Origin: CAYVBJ01 sp964415185
Lineage (GTDB): Bacteria; Bacteroidota; Rhodothermia; Balneolales; Balneolaceae
Direction: 5' to 3'
Assembly: GCA_964415185.1 (NCBI GenBank)
Contig: CAYPZI010000019.1
Location: 1-32,854 of the forward strand
Length of the DNA: 32,854 nucleotides
In this document: piece by piece, positions 7,302-15,554 of the stretch
Layout: each line of letters starts with the position of its first letter
Position numbering within the stretch: the first letter of the stretch is position 1
Translations under genes and position numbers: made by a program
The notes under the pieces: model-generated
Told to the model about the DNA's origin: nothing
Seen by the model: the letters and a program-made list of their open reading frames with translations, nothing else
Database searches by the model: none

Positions 7302-8042
7302 ATGTTTAAAAAAAGAAATAGAAACAGACGACACTCGCTGTATAGAATCCGCGTTGACGGGATTGAAGTGCAGGTAACGGAAAAAAACGTCAAAAACTTT
7401 AACCTGAGAGTGAACCGATCTACAGGAAACGTTAAAGTATCCTGTCCGCATGGTACCAATAAATACGAACTTTTCAAGTTTCTCAAAAGCAAATCGGATT
7501 GGATGCAAAAGCACATTTCCTCATTCCGGAGATACAACAAGGCTGCATCAAAGAAAAGTTATGCAGACGGGGAAATTCACTATCTGTTTGGAGAAAAAAT
7601 GATTTTGCGGAATAAGCAAAACCCGAAAAGAATTGCTTTCTGCCGGAAAATTGAAGACATCTCCGAATTGATCATTTCACCTGGCAGAAATGACAATGCC
7701 GCAAACCGTAAAAAAGTGGTTCAATCATTTTACAGGGCAGAAATGAAGCAGAAAATTCCGGAATTGATTGAAAAATGGGAACCTGTGATGAGAGTAGAGG
7801 TTTTGGAGTTTGGCGTTAAAAAAATGAAAACCCGTTGGGGCACCTGTAATATTCATGATAAAAGGATTTGGCTGAACCTGGAACTGGCCAAAAGAGATCC
7901 CGGTTGTCTTGAATATGTGGTTGTGCACGAAATGGTTCATCTGCTGGAACGATTGCATTCGAAACGGTTTTACCGGCTGATGGATCAATTTTTGCCGGAC
8001 TGGCGAAAAAGAAAAGAAATGCTTAATCAACCTTTAAGCTGA
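7302..8042 (+). CDS. YgjP-like zinc metallopeptidase domain protein (DUF45)
   Basis: 246 residues from the ATG at 7302. Zinc site His209-Glu210-x-x-His213 in VVHEMVHLLERLHS, with His219 as the likely third ligand, preceded by MKTRWGTCN near 175. These are hallmarks of the YgjP/SprT-like metallopeptidase family. The frame is open 33 codons further upstream to a TTG at 7203, but that extension is low-complexity and polar, and the family begins near the basic stretch here. Cellular role is uncertain. The gene ends 17 bases before the aminotransferase gene and is probably co-transcribed with it. Confidence 0.82.
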   Translation: MFKKRNRNRRHSLYRIRVDGIEVQVTEKNVKNFNLRVNRSTGNVKVSCPHGTNKYELFKFLKSKSDWMQKHISSFRRYNKAASKKSYADGEIHYLFGEKMILRNKQNPKRIAFCRKIEDISELIISPGRNDNAANRKKVVQSFYRAEMKQKIPELIEKWEPVMRVEVLEFGVKKMKTRWGTCNIHDKRIWLNLELAKRDPGCLEYVVVHEMVHLLERLHSKRFYRLMDQFLPDWRKRKEMLNQPLS

Positions 8043-8059
8043 TTTATAAACCGTTAAGC

Positions 8060-8911
8060 ATGATTGTCTACCTGAATGGCGAATATCTCCCGATGGAAGA
8101 GGCAAAACTGGCCGTTAACGATCGCGGGTTTTTGTTTGGAGATGGGATATATGAAGTAATACGCTCGGTAAAAGGTGCTTTTTTTAGAGTAGATGAGCAT
8201 CTTGACAGGTTAAAAGAGGGAATTGCAGCTCTTGGTTTGAAACTTGAAGCCGGTTTGGTTCGAAACTTCAAAAGCATTTTTGACGAGTTGATTCTGCGGA
8301 ATGATTTAAAGAATGGCGAAGCAACCCTTTACATTCAGATTTCCCGTGGTGCTGCCTGGCCGAGAACTCATACGTATCCTGAACCGGAAGTTCCATCTAC
8401 GGTTTTAATAATGGCTGGGCCGTTCAAGGCACATAAAGATTTGCACCAAAAGGGAATTGACGTTATCACTTTGCCCGATGTAAGATGGCTACGCTGTAAC
8501 CTTAAAACCGTAAACCTGCTGCCAAATGTGATGGCGAGGGAGAAGGCAAAACAATCGGGAGTAAACAGCGCCATTTTGATGAGGGACGGCGTGGTTACCG
8601 AAAGCCCGAACGCCAATATATTCGGGGTACAGAACGGAAAGCTGCGAACACATCCTGCCAATCATTTAATTCTCAGGGGTATCACGCGCGACTGGGTGAT
8701 TGAAACGGCGGATCGTCTCGGTATTGAAATTCTGTATGAACCCATCAGAAAAGAGGAGTTATCCGAAATGGAAGAACTCTTTTTTACAGGAACCACTACA
8801 GATATTCAACCCGTGGTTGAAATCGATCAGGAAAAAGTGGGCAGCGGAAAACCCGGTCAGTTAACAATAAAGATTCAAAATGCTTACTATGAAGCATTGT
8901 ATCAATTGTAA
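8060..8911 (+). CDS. dat: Class IV PLP aminotransferase, D-amino-acid transaminase type
   Basis: 283 residues, the usual length for this fold. The N-terminus (YLNGEYLPMEEAKLAVNDRG, then FLFGDGIYEVIR) and the catalytic lysine region (LRCNLKTVNLLPN, Lys149) match D-alanine/D-amino-acid transaminases more closely than branched-chain enzymes. Glu181 in VTESPNANIF would contact the PLP ring nitrogen. The usual role is to make D-Glu or D-Ala for peptidoglycan, or D-amino-acid catabolism. An aminodeoxychorismate lyase or branched-chain activity cannot be excluded. It sits between the metallopeptidase and CNNM genes, all on the plus strand with short gaps. Confidence 0.85.
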   Translation: MIVYLNGEYLPMEEAKLAVNDRGFLFGDGIYEVIRSVKGAFFRVDEHLDRLKEGIAALGLKLEAGLVRNFKSIFDELILRNDLKNGEATLYIQISRGAAWPRTHTYPEPEVPSTVLIMAGPFKAHKDLHQKGIDVITLPDVRWLRCNLKTVNLLPNVMAREKAKQSGVNSAILMRDGVVTESPNANIFGVQNGKLRTHPANHLILRGITRDWVIETADRLGIEILYEPIRKEELSEMEELFFTGTTTDIQPVVEIDQEKVGSGKPGQLTIKIQNAYYEALYQL

Positions 8912-8956
8912 AATGAATTCAAATTACAAGCCGATAAGGCTATTTACAGGGTCAGA

Positions 8957-10027
8957 ATGACATTACTCATATTTTATTTGTTTCTGGCGATTGGGGTCTC
9001 TTTTTTATGTTCCATACTTGAGGCTGTTCTGTTATCGGTAACCCCGTCTTATATTTCAGTAAAAGAAAAAGAAGGAGAAAAATCCGGTAAATTACTTAAA
9101 AAGTTCAAGGCTGATATCGACCGGCCGTTGTCGGCAATATTAAGCCTGAATACGATTGCGCATACGGTTGGTGCAGCCGGAGTGGGTGCCCAGGCACAGG
9201 TGGTGTTCGGAAATGCTTATGTGAGTGTAACATCTGCCATTCTTACCCTGATGATCCTTGTTTTTTCTGAAATCATCCCCAAAACCCTGGGAGCTACATA
9301 TTGGAGAAAAATGGCACCATTTGCTTCTATAACAACCCGCTGGCTGATCATAATCATTTATCCGCTGGTGATGCTTTCAAAGGGAATCACAGCCTGGCTT
9401 GCCAGTGATGAGAAAAGGCCAACCCTGAGCAGGGAAGAATTCAGTGCCATGGCGGAAATGGGAGCCGAAGAGGGGGTTTTTGAGGAAAGCGAATCAAAAA
9501 TTCTAAAAAACCTGATCAGGTTCAAATCGTTACGAGCCCAGGATATCATGACTCCCCGGATTGTAGTGATGAAATTTTCTGAAGAGAAAACTATTTCTGA
9601 TATAATTGAAAATGCTGAGGAGCTGCCTTTTTCAAGGCTACCGGTTTACGGCGACGATGAAGAATCGATCACCGGATATGTATTGAAAAATGAACTTTAC
9701 CTTAATCTTTCGAGAGGACATAAAAATAAAAAACTGAAAGAGATAAAGCGGGAGATCCTGATAGTGCCAGAAAAAATTTCCCTGAAAAACCTTTTTGAGC
9801 AGCTACTTGAAAAACAGGAGCATATTGCCGTGGTGGTTGATGAATATGGCGGCTTTTCGGGAGTTGTAACCATGGAAGATGTGGTTGAAACACTCATCGG
9901 AATGGAAATTGTGGATGAGGCAGACGCCATTGAAGATATGCAGAAACTGGCACGCAAAAAATGGACGGAAAGGGCAAAACGGCTCGGTATAGTTTTGCCG
10001 GAGTCCATTAAATCGGGGAATGAGTAG
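8957..10027 (+). CDS. CNNM/DUF21 membrane protein with CBS pair (CorC/HlyC family)
   Basis: 356 residues. The N-terminal half has about four hydrophobic segments (around 1-25, 60-80, 88-115 and 125-150) with the SEIIPKTLGA motif typical of DUF21/CNNM. A CBS-domain pair follows at about 195-320 (RAQDIMTPR; VVDEYGGFSGVVTMEDVVE). The family is linked to magnesium, cobalt or other divalent cation transport. The protein ends soon after the second CBS domain, so the C-terminal CorC/HlyC domain present in many relatives is absent. The 3' end is a normal stop, so this looks like a natural short form. Confidence 0.85.
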   Translation: MTLLIFYLFLAIGVSFLCSILEAVLLSVTPSYISVKEKEGEKSGKLLKKFKADIDRPLSAILSLNTIAHTVGAAGVGAQAQVVFGNAYVSVTSAILTLMILVFSEIIPKTLGATYWRKMAPFASITTRWLIIIIYPLVMLSKGITAWLASDEKRPTLSREEFSAMAEMGAEEGVFEESESKILKNLIRFKSLRAQDIMTPRIVVMKFSEEKTISDIIENAEELPFSRLPVYGDDEESITGYVLKNELYLNLSRGHKNKKLKEIKREILIVPEKISLKNLFEQLLEKQEHIAVVVDEYGGFSGVVTMEDVVETLIGMEIVDEADAIEDMQKLARKKWTERAKRLGIVLPESIKSGNE

Positions 10028-10042
10028 ATGATTTATGCGTGT

Positions 10043-10062
10043 TTCCTGTCAGGAATTTTTTT
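10043..10062 (+). terminator. Weak candidate terminator after the CNNM gene
   Basis: Five-base arms TTCCT (10043-10047) and AGGAA (10051-10055) with a 3-nt loop are followed by seven T residues. It sits 16 bases after the stop. The stem is short, so efficiency would be low. Confidence 0.35.
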
Positions 10063-10164
10063 CAGGCAGATAGTGCGGTTATTTTTATAGCAAACATTTA
10101 CGGTTTGAATCCGGATTTTGATACATCATAATCGGAAATGTGATCTTGCCTGTTTTCTGAACCT

Positions 10165-10322
10165 TTTCTGCATCAGGCCTACAGCCTGACCTTTGCAAAA
10201 TCACGTCATTAACCCAAGGCGCTGCCTTGGGCTGAGTTGTTTCAGGCTTTCAGCCTGTTTTTGGTGTATCTGAGTCCGGGGACTAAGGTACAATTTTTAA
10301 CCACTGAATAGTGTAGTGTCAA
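10165..10322. repeat. REP-like three-hairpin element, copy A
   Basis: Three small palindromes occur in a row: 10173-10189 (TCAGGC..GCCTGA), 10213-10231 (CCCAAGGC..GCCTTGGG) and 10243-10257 (CAGGCTTTCAGCCTG). They are followed by about 65 bp of conserved flank ending in AGTGTCAA at 10322. The reverse complement of the whole unit matches copy B at 15070-15222, including the flank. No transposase is present. The layout fits REP/BIME-type repeats mobilised in trans by TnpA_REP (RAYT) enzymes. It fills much of the 422-bp gap between the CNNM gene and the lipase maturation factor gene. Confidence 0.7.
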
Positions 10323-10336
10323 CTCTTAATTGTCTC

Positions 10337-10404
10337 AGACCTGCCAGGTTTTGTTAGCATGGGTGTTTGAATAAAGTGAATTTTTTTTGAAACCTATCAG
10401 GTCT
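10337..10404. repeat. Inverted repeat downstream of the lipase maturation factor gene
   Basis: Arms 10337-10351 (AGACCTGCCAGGTTT) and 10390-10404 (AAACCTATCAGGTCT) are complementary at 13 of 15 positions across a 38-base loop. Each arm is itself near-palindromic. It lies just beyond the stop of the minus-strand gene and may end its transcription, or be another scattered palindromic repeat. Confidence 0.5.
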
Positions 10405-10449
10405 TTAACCGATATTTTAAACTTGACGCCACACAAGAAACGCAAAGAT

Positions 10450-11892
10450 TTACTGCAATGAGAGTTTCTGAAAATAGAAGCCTTTAAATGTGCGAATCCA
10501 CCACTTTCCGGTTTCTTTTCTTTCCTTAAAAGTGGCATACCGGTAGTGATATAATTTTGCCCTCAGCCAGACAGGCCCTTCTTCGGGAAAAGGATTATGC
10601 TTGATCAGTTTTAATATATCCGGATCATTATCAAGCATTTTCATGGCCAGTCGCTGCATCCATAAAGGCCTGTGCTGCGGACGCAAGGCAGCAAACCACA
10701 TCTGCCAGTCCAGACGATAATGATAAGGGGCCACCTGGGGCGAAGGCCGTCCGGGATTGCCGGGTTTGCCTTTGAATTCATATTCTTTCCAATCGGTTTG
10801 AGGGCCGGGATCTTTCTCGGTGGTGCCTTCCAGCACAATTTCAAATCGATTTTTTGTCACACTTCCAAACGCACCATACGTATTGACAAGATGATAGGGG
10901 TTGTAGCTGAAATTCATTTTTTGGGCAGAAGAGATCATGTTTCTTACAGGCTTTATGCTCATCCACATTACGGCAATTCCAAGCAGTACGGTTGCAATTA
11001 AAAAATAATCGGGCAGGGCTGTGATTGAGTCAGGTTCGACGGCCGGTAAAAACTTCTCATAATAGGTGTCGCTGATTGCGGCAAAGGAAAGAGACAGTGT
11101 CATCCAGTTCAGCCACGCATAATTTCCGCTGATGATCAGGTAAAGCTGAGAGAGGATAATAACGGATGCGGATATAGTGGCTACGGGCTGTGGAAAAAAT
11201 AATCCCCAAACGGCGATAAGCTGAACAAAATGGTTAAATGCCGTTTCGGTTTTATGCAGGGATTCCGGAAGTAAGTGGAAAAAACGGCTCAGGTAATTGG
11301 GAAGGGGCTGCGTTTCATGGTGGTAATTGAGGCATGTTAGATCACGCCAGCACTGGTCCCCGCGTATTTTTATCAATCCTGCCCCCAGTTCCACCCGGAA
11401 TAACATCCAGCAAATCAGCCAAATAACAATGAGAGGCACCTCCATGGATGCCGGGCCAAGGAAAATGACTAAAAAGCCCACTTCAAGCAGCATGGATTCC
11501 CATCCGTATCCCCAGAAAATTTGTCCGGTATTTACGATGGAGAGATAGAGAACCCATGGAAAGAACCAGCTTACCATATACAACCAGACAGGCAAATGAT
11601 CAGAGAAGCCTGCCAGGTGAATCATCGAAATCAGGATACCGGTCCAGGTTACGGCACCCACGAGCCGGTCGGAATAATGCCACTGAAAAATACCGGGCAT
11701 GTTTTTGAATGATACCCGTTTTAAAAAAGCAGGTGCCGGCAACAGTCCTTTTTCCCCGCAAAGCGGCCTGAACTGGTTTCGGGCATTCAGGAAGGAGATC
11801 AGATACATCAATGCAATTGCTTTCTGAACAAATAAACGGCCTGCCCAGTAGTCATTTCCAGTAAAAATTTGAAGCCACTCCATATCTGTCAT
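10450..11892 (-). CDS. Lipase maturation factor family membrane protein
   Basis: 480 residues. The N-terminal two thirds hold many hydrophobic segments. The opening YWAGRLFVQKAIALMYLISF followed by PLCGEKGLLPAPAFLKR matches the lipase maturation factor (LMF1-like) family. The C-terminal domain has conserved aromatic motifs (KEYEFKGKPGNPGR; YHYRLDWQMWFAAL near 400). In vertebrates LMF1 helps lipoprotein lipase fold in the ER. Bacterial members are of unknown function and probably act in the cytoplasmic membrane. There is no lipase nearby. Two nearby ATGs (11892 and 11883) are possible starts. The gene is 75 bases downstream of the MtfA-like gene on the same strand. Confidence 0.82.
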   Translation of the reverse strand: MTDMEWLQIFTGNDYWAGRLFVQKAIALMYLISFLNARNQFRPLCGEKGLLPAPAFLKRVSFKNMPGIFQWHYSDRLVGAVTWTGILISMIHLAGFSDHLPVWLYMVSWFFPWVLYLSIVNTGQIFWGYGWESMLLEVGFLVIFLGPASMEVPLIVIWLICWMLFRVELGAGLIKIRGDQCWRDLTCLNYHHETQPLPNYLSRFFHLLPESLHKTETAFNHFVQLIAVWGLFFPQPVATISASVIILSQLYLIISGNYAWLNWMTLSLSFAAISDTYYEKFLPAVEPDSITALPDYFLIATVLLGIAVMWMSIKPVRNMISSAQKMNFSYNPYHLVNTYGAFGSVTKNRFEIVLEGTTEKDPGPQTDWKEYEFKGKPGNPGRPSPQVAPYHYRLDWQMWFAALRPQHRPLWMQRLAMKMLDNDPDILKLIKHNPFPEEGPVWLRAKLYHYRYATFKERKETGKWWIRTFKGFYFQKLSLQ

Positions 11893-11967
11893 TGATCTTT
11901 TACAAACAAACTTTCACATAATTGTAATAAAATCAATTAAAACGCCAATTTAAAGCAAGTAAATTAT

Positions 11968-12729
11968 CTACCATGAAGCCGGGTCAAGATTATAGAACGA
12001 CTTGAGAGCAGAGTATAGATCCGGTATTTTTCTTTGGAATTCAGCACTTTGTTCAAAAAAAGCTTCAGTGGCAACTGAAAAAAATTCGGCGGGATTTGTC
12101 GCCCCATATTCATCCAAAATTGCAACGGTATTAGTTGGCCTGCTTCTGCGGAGTTTTCGATAATACGCAGCCAGAATTCGGGTCCATTCGTCTTCTCTTA
12201 ATATTTCTCCATTTTCATCAATGCCTGCAGTCAGGCCGTATTGGTAATCCAGGTAGTGAGCGAATTCATGATAAATAAGATTATGGCCTTTTTGGGTTCC
12301 ATAAACATCCTTTTTTATATCATTCCAGTTAAGAACAATGTTACCCGCGCTCCAGAATTCACCTTTTCTGTGTTCACTGCCAATGGTGACGATACCGCCT
12401 TCTCCCGTTTCATTCACAGGTGCAAGATAATCATCCGGGTAAAGAAGGATGGCCCTGAGGTCAGGATAATAGTCCGAGGCAGATCCGGTCAGAAGTATGC
12501 TTGCATAGGCTGAAATTACAACTTTCATTTTATTTGTCATTTCCAGTCCGCCGCATCCTTCAAACTGTTTTTCATGCATAAAAATAACAAGACGCTTTTT
12601 AAATGTATCCCTCAGTTCTTCAGGTATTTTCTGATAAACAGGCACATGTTGTTCAAGGATGATCTCCACATCTTCAGGAAATGGCTTTTTAGATATCCAT
12701 TTTCTTTTCAGGTAATTAATAATCGGCAT
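11968..12729 (-). CDS. MtfA-like zinc peptidase (M90 family)
   Basis: About 253 residues from the ATG at 12729. The zinc motif is His154-Glu155-x-x-His158 (YHEFAHYLDYQYG), close to its place in E. coli MtfA. FEGCGGLEMTNKMKVVISA near residues 56-74 matches the conserved MtfA region. In E. coli MtfA binds the Mlc repressor and affects glucose-PTS control; here only the peptidase fold is supported. An upstream TTG (12792) would extend the frame by 21 residues but would leave only 5 bases to the divergent gene's ATG. The ATG at 12729 gives a normal family length and leaves a 68-base divergent promoter space. Confidence 0.8.
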   Translation of the reverse strand: MPIINYLKRKWISKKPFPEDVEIILEQHVPVYQKIPEELRDTFKKRLVIFMHEKQFEGCGGLEMTNKMKVVISAYASILLTGSASDYYPDLRAILLYPDDYLAPVNETGEGGIVTIGSEHRKGEFWSAGNIVLNWNDIKKDVYGTQKGHNLIYHEFAHYLDYQYGLTAGIDENGEILREDEWTRILAAYYRKLRRSRPTNTVAILDEYGATNPAEFFSVATEAFFEQSAEFQRKIPDLYSALKSFYNLDPASW

Positions 12730-12797
12730 GTGAATATCATAAATATGAAGTTTATCGGTTTTAAATAGAAAAAAATTTTCGCTATTTTTCAAAAGCT

Positions 12798-13148
12798 ATG
12801 AAAAAATCAGGCCTGAAAATAAAATATTCACTTCATTACAGTGATAATCTGGAGATATATAATCCTATTGGTTTTCAGGATGATGACCCATTACGTGTCA
12901 GGCCGGTCCATTTCTACTTTTTTGCTGATCACAAAAGACAACTGTTAAAACTTGCAGTTAAGCTCAGGTCCTACGACTTCAAAATTGATAAAATTATAAA
13001 ATCCTATTCCGGCCAGTGGTTGTGTCTTGCACTTCGCGATCTTGCACCTTATCCCGATGTGATGAACCGTTTTGCCGTATTGATGATGGAGACCGCAGAA
13101 AAGTTCGGAGTGGATTATGATGGGTGGGAAACTATTATAGAAGCGTAG
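12798..13148 (+). CDS. RraB-like (regulator of ribonuclease activity B) domain protein
   Basis: 116 residues, acidic toward the end. The segment VRPVHFYFFADHKRQLLKLA at about 34-53 and the C-terminal AEKFGVDYDGWETIIEA resemble the RraB family, whose E. coli member has an AEKF-x-x-x-YDGW end and inhibits RNase E. The family name does not prove RNase binding; many such domain proteins are uncharacterised. It is divergent from the MtfA-like gene, with a shared upstream region of about 68 bases. The following 256 bases (13149-13404) are AT-rich, and I see no gene there. Confidence 0.7.
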   Translation: MKKSGLKIKYSLHYSDNLEIYNPIGFQDDDPLRVRPVHFYFFADHKRQLLKLAVKLRSYDFKIDKIIKSYSGQWLCLALRDLAPYPDVMNRFAVLMMETAEKFGVDYDGWETIIEA

Positions 13149-13404
13149 TTAAGTACTCCGTAAATCAAATACATCTTTTTGGAAAGCCTTGTGCTGATTA
13201 TCGGATCAGAAAAGTCAAATCTTCGGCCATCAACTACCTGGGCATATATAACACCATTTTAAATGAAAAATTTAGATATTTATTAATATATTTAAAAATG
13301 TATCAATTCTGTAAAATCCAGAAAAAAAAGCAACAAAGATAATCTGAAATAGTTATTAAATCAAATGTTATATCTAAAAATTAAAATCTAAAAAATAATT
13401 AACT

Positions 13405-14373
13405 ATGTATACTTCTAATTCAGAATTATCAGGATTTATGAAGTTTTCAGTCTGGCTGGTCAGTATTTTTTTGATTACCGGATTTGCGGGAACTGACCTG
13501 TTTGCACAACAGCAGGAAGAGATGATAAAAAAATTGAAAGAAATGGCACCCTACAGAGGGTATCTTGAAGCTCACCGGGACGCCCAGTCTCAAGAGTTAC
13601 TTGGGGGACCTGTTGAAGTTCAAATTGAACAGAATTCAGGCGGGGTTTTTGTAATACTCCCTTCACCCCGTAAACTTGACCCTCATGTATTTGGAACTCC
13701 TGAAATGCCCCGTGCAATTGCGGGAACTCCGGGCATCAACGGTGTACCACTGATGGGCCGTGCCACAGAAGGAGGTAAGTTTACCCAAACAAAAAATCCG
13801 AATCCGTTTGGTGACAATAATATCGTAATGGCGGATGCCAGATTGCAAATTGATGCAACGGATGCCACAGCTACCGATGCTTCCGAAACAAATGACCGTG
13901 TTCAAATGCGTGCTACCTGGAAAGATGAAGCGGGAAACACATACGAAGTGCGGTGCTGTGAAATGATGGCAAAAGCCGGCATGGAATTTCCAACCTTCGG
14001 CGGAGTTGTTACCAACCATATACTACACGGTTCAAGCAGAATCGGTACGGCACTCATGCCTACCGAATACACATACTTTGCATTCTGGGGCATGGGTGAA
14101 GTTCTTAAAAACGGTGAAGTAACAGATAAGCCGCGGTTGATTCACGGAATGCTTACAGAGTACGTCAGAAAAGAAGGTTATGAACTGGCATTCGATGATG
14201 AAGTGACACCGGGCCGCAAGCATTTTCATCTCATGATACCGCCGATGATGCCGGATCAGGATGCTAAAACTTTTCATCACAAGGATCTGAAAACAGGTTT
14301 TGAACTTCCCAACGGAATGGAACTTCCATTCTGGCACGTGATGTTTGAAAACCTCGAAATAGAATCAAGCTAA
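13405..14373 (+). CDS. Secreted His/Met-rich protein of unknown function
   Basis: 322 residues. A signal peptide follows Met12 (MKFSVWLVSIFLITGF, cleavage near LFA-QQ around residue 35), so the ATG at 13438 may be the true start. I do not recognise the family. The mature part has a GVFVILPSPRKLDPHVFGTP region, an Asp/Ala/Thr-rich linker near 150-165, a Cys184-Cys185 pair (RCCEMM), and many His and Met residues toward the C-terminus (KHFHLMIPPMMPD near 272-284; HH near 292). Such residues could bind copper or another soft metal, and a cupredoxin gene follows. A rho-independent terminator lies directly downstream, so it is probably transcribed alone. A metal-binding role is a guess. Confidence 0.7.
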   Translation: MYTSNSELSGFMKFSVWLVSIFLITGFAGTDLFAQQQEEMIKKLKEMAPYRGYLEAHRDAQSQELLGGPVEVQIEQNSGGVFVILPSPRKLDPHVFGTPEMPRAIAGTPGINGVPLMGRATEGGKFTQTKNPNPFGDNNIVMADARLQIDATDATATDASETNDRVQMRATWKDEAGNTYEVRCCEMMAKAGMEFPTFGGVVTNHILHGSSRIGTALMPTEYTYFAFWGMGEVLKNGEVTDKPRLIHGMLTEYVRKEGYELAFDDEVTPGRKHFHLMIPPMMPDQDAKTFHHKDLKTGFELPNGMELPFWHVMFENLEIESS

Positions 14374-14387
14374 TTCATTGATTTTAG

Positions 14388-14420
14388 AAGGCTGTCTTGA
14401 TTACAAAGGCAGCCTTTTTT
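14388..14420 (+). terminator. Rho-independent terminator
   Basis: Arms 14388-14398 and 14406-14416 form an 11-bp stem (one G:U pair) with a 7-nt loop. The right arm runs straight into six T residues. It lies 15 bases after the stop of the secreted His/Met-rich protein and before the cupredoxin gene. Confidence 0.85.
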
Positions 14421-14487
14421 ATGTCAAATAAGGGATTACTGAAATAATTGACAACTAACATAAATACTTAAGTATAGAAGAGAGTCT

Positions 14488-14898
14488 ATGAAATTTCTAA
14501 AAATAATCACTACAGGAATTTTAATCAGTTTATTGGCAGTTATTTTTTCGGCTTCTAACACTGCACCATTCTTTGTAAATTCTTTGAATCAAAATGATCC
14601 CGATGTAACCATCGGAATGACGAACGACCTTACGTTTACTCCGGATACTGTTCGTATCAAAAAAGGAGATACCGTGCTTTGGGAAAATTCATCCTTGTTG
14701 GTCCATTCAGTAACAGCCGATCACGATAAAAAAACGGAGGATGACAGTGTAGAGCTGCCAGAAGGAGCTGAACCGTTTGACTCCGGACTAATGGATCCTG
14801 ACGAAACTTTCAAACACACTTTTAATACGAAAGGCACTTATACATATTTTTGTATTCCGCATGAAGCGGCTATGAAAGGTGTTATCATTGTTGAATAG
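14488..14898 (+). CDS. Exported cupredoxin (plastocyanin-like)
   Basis: 136 residues with a signal peptide at about 1-30. The mature domain shows the plastocyanin pattern: FTPDTVRIKKGDTVLWEN, then HSV (His71) as the first copper ligand, and a C-terminal YFCIPHEAAMKG with Cys, His and Met as the remaining ligands. This makes a type 1 copper electron carrier in the periplasm likely. A perfect 12-bp palindrome (14464-14475) lies 12 bases before the ATG; palindromes of this length are expected by chance in AT-rich DNA. The neighbouring secreted protein upstream might be a partner, but a terminator separates them. Confidence 0.85.
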   Translation: MKFLKIITTGILISLLAVIFSASNTAPFFVNSLNQNDPDVTIGMTNDLTFTPDTVRIKKGDTVLWENSSLLVHSVTADHDKKTEDDSVELPEGAEPFDSGLMDPDETFKHTFNTKGTYTYFCIPHEAAMKGVIIVE

Positions 14899-15069
14899 TT
14901 TGATAATATAATCCAAGTTCCTCGTGTTTATTCTTGACCCAGTGCTTTCGCAGCAAAAACCGGCAGTATATTGTCAGGATTCCCCCCAGCCGGCTGGTCA
15001 AAGATTTACGAAATAGATTTTAATTAACAGTATAACCACCATGTTTTAATCCGCATTTGAAAATTAGCT

Positions 15070-15222
15070 TGACACTGTTCTACGGTTAAAAATTTGTATC
15101 CTCGCTTCCGGACCCAGATACAAAAAAAAGCAGGCTGAAAGCCTGAAACAACTCAGCCAAAGGCAGCGCCTTGGATAGGTGAGGTAACTACATGCAGATC
15201 AGGCTGTAAGCCTGAGAAAGAC
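15070..15222. repeat. REP-like three-hairpin element, copy B (inverted relative to copy A)
   Basis: The flank TTGACACTGTTCTACGGTTA begins at 15070. Hairpins follow at 15131-15145 (CAGGCTGAAAGCCTG), 15157-15174 (CCAAAGGC..GCGCCTTGG) and 15199-15215 (TCAGGCTGTAAGCCTGA). The order and flank are those of copy A in reverse complement. A further lone palindrome of the same type (GCAGGCCTACAGCCTGC) lies at 15302-15318. The element occupies part of the 824-bp gene-free stretch 14899-15722. Confidence 0.7.
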
Positions 15223-15399
15223 AGGTCCATAATGGAGTCTAAAAAAAAGTTCGTTCATATTTCTCTTAGATATGAATCAGCTATAAAAGAAAGCGTCTGT
15301 TGCAGGCCTACAGCCTGCTGTTTTTTCGCCTATTCTGTAAGAGGCTGTCCAAATAGATCTATTCGATTTAGTGCTTTGTCAAATATAATCTGTCGTAAG

Positions 15400-15478
15400 A
15401 AACCCGCAAAGTTTCTTTTCTGAAATGGCAGTATGTTAGATAAATAGAAGCAATTCCGAGATAAAACTTTGCGGGTTT
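15400..15478. repeat. Inverted repeat in gene-free stretch
   Basis: Perfect 15-bp arms at 15400-15414 (AAACCCGCAAAGTTT) and 15464-15478 enclose a 49-base loop. A GAGGCTGTCC sequence at 15341-15350 resembles the outer ends of some Bacteroidetes insertion sequences, so this could be a degraded mobile-element remnant. No coding potential is visible. Confidence 0.45.
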
Positions 15479-15554
15479 ACAGTTGACATGACATTAGAGC
15501 TTCCTTAATTATTTAGATTTTCTTCGTGAACCTTTGATCCGTCAGCTTACGGAC

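Noticed and set aside
12730..12792. N-terminal extension of the MtfA-like protein from a TTG codon
   Set aside because: It would leave 5 bases to the divergent ATG, and the zinc motif position fits the family better from 12729.
13124..13342. 72-codon plus-strand open frame
   Set aside because: It overlaps the end of the RraB-like gene and then runs into AT-rich intergenic DNA; no signal or motif.
15232..15423. 63-codon plus-strand open frame
   Set aside because: It crosses a REP-type hairpin and an inverted repeat; no protein-like features.
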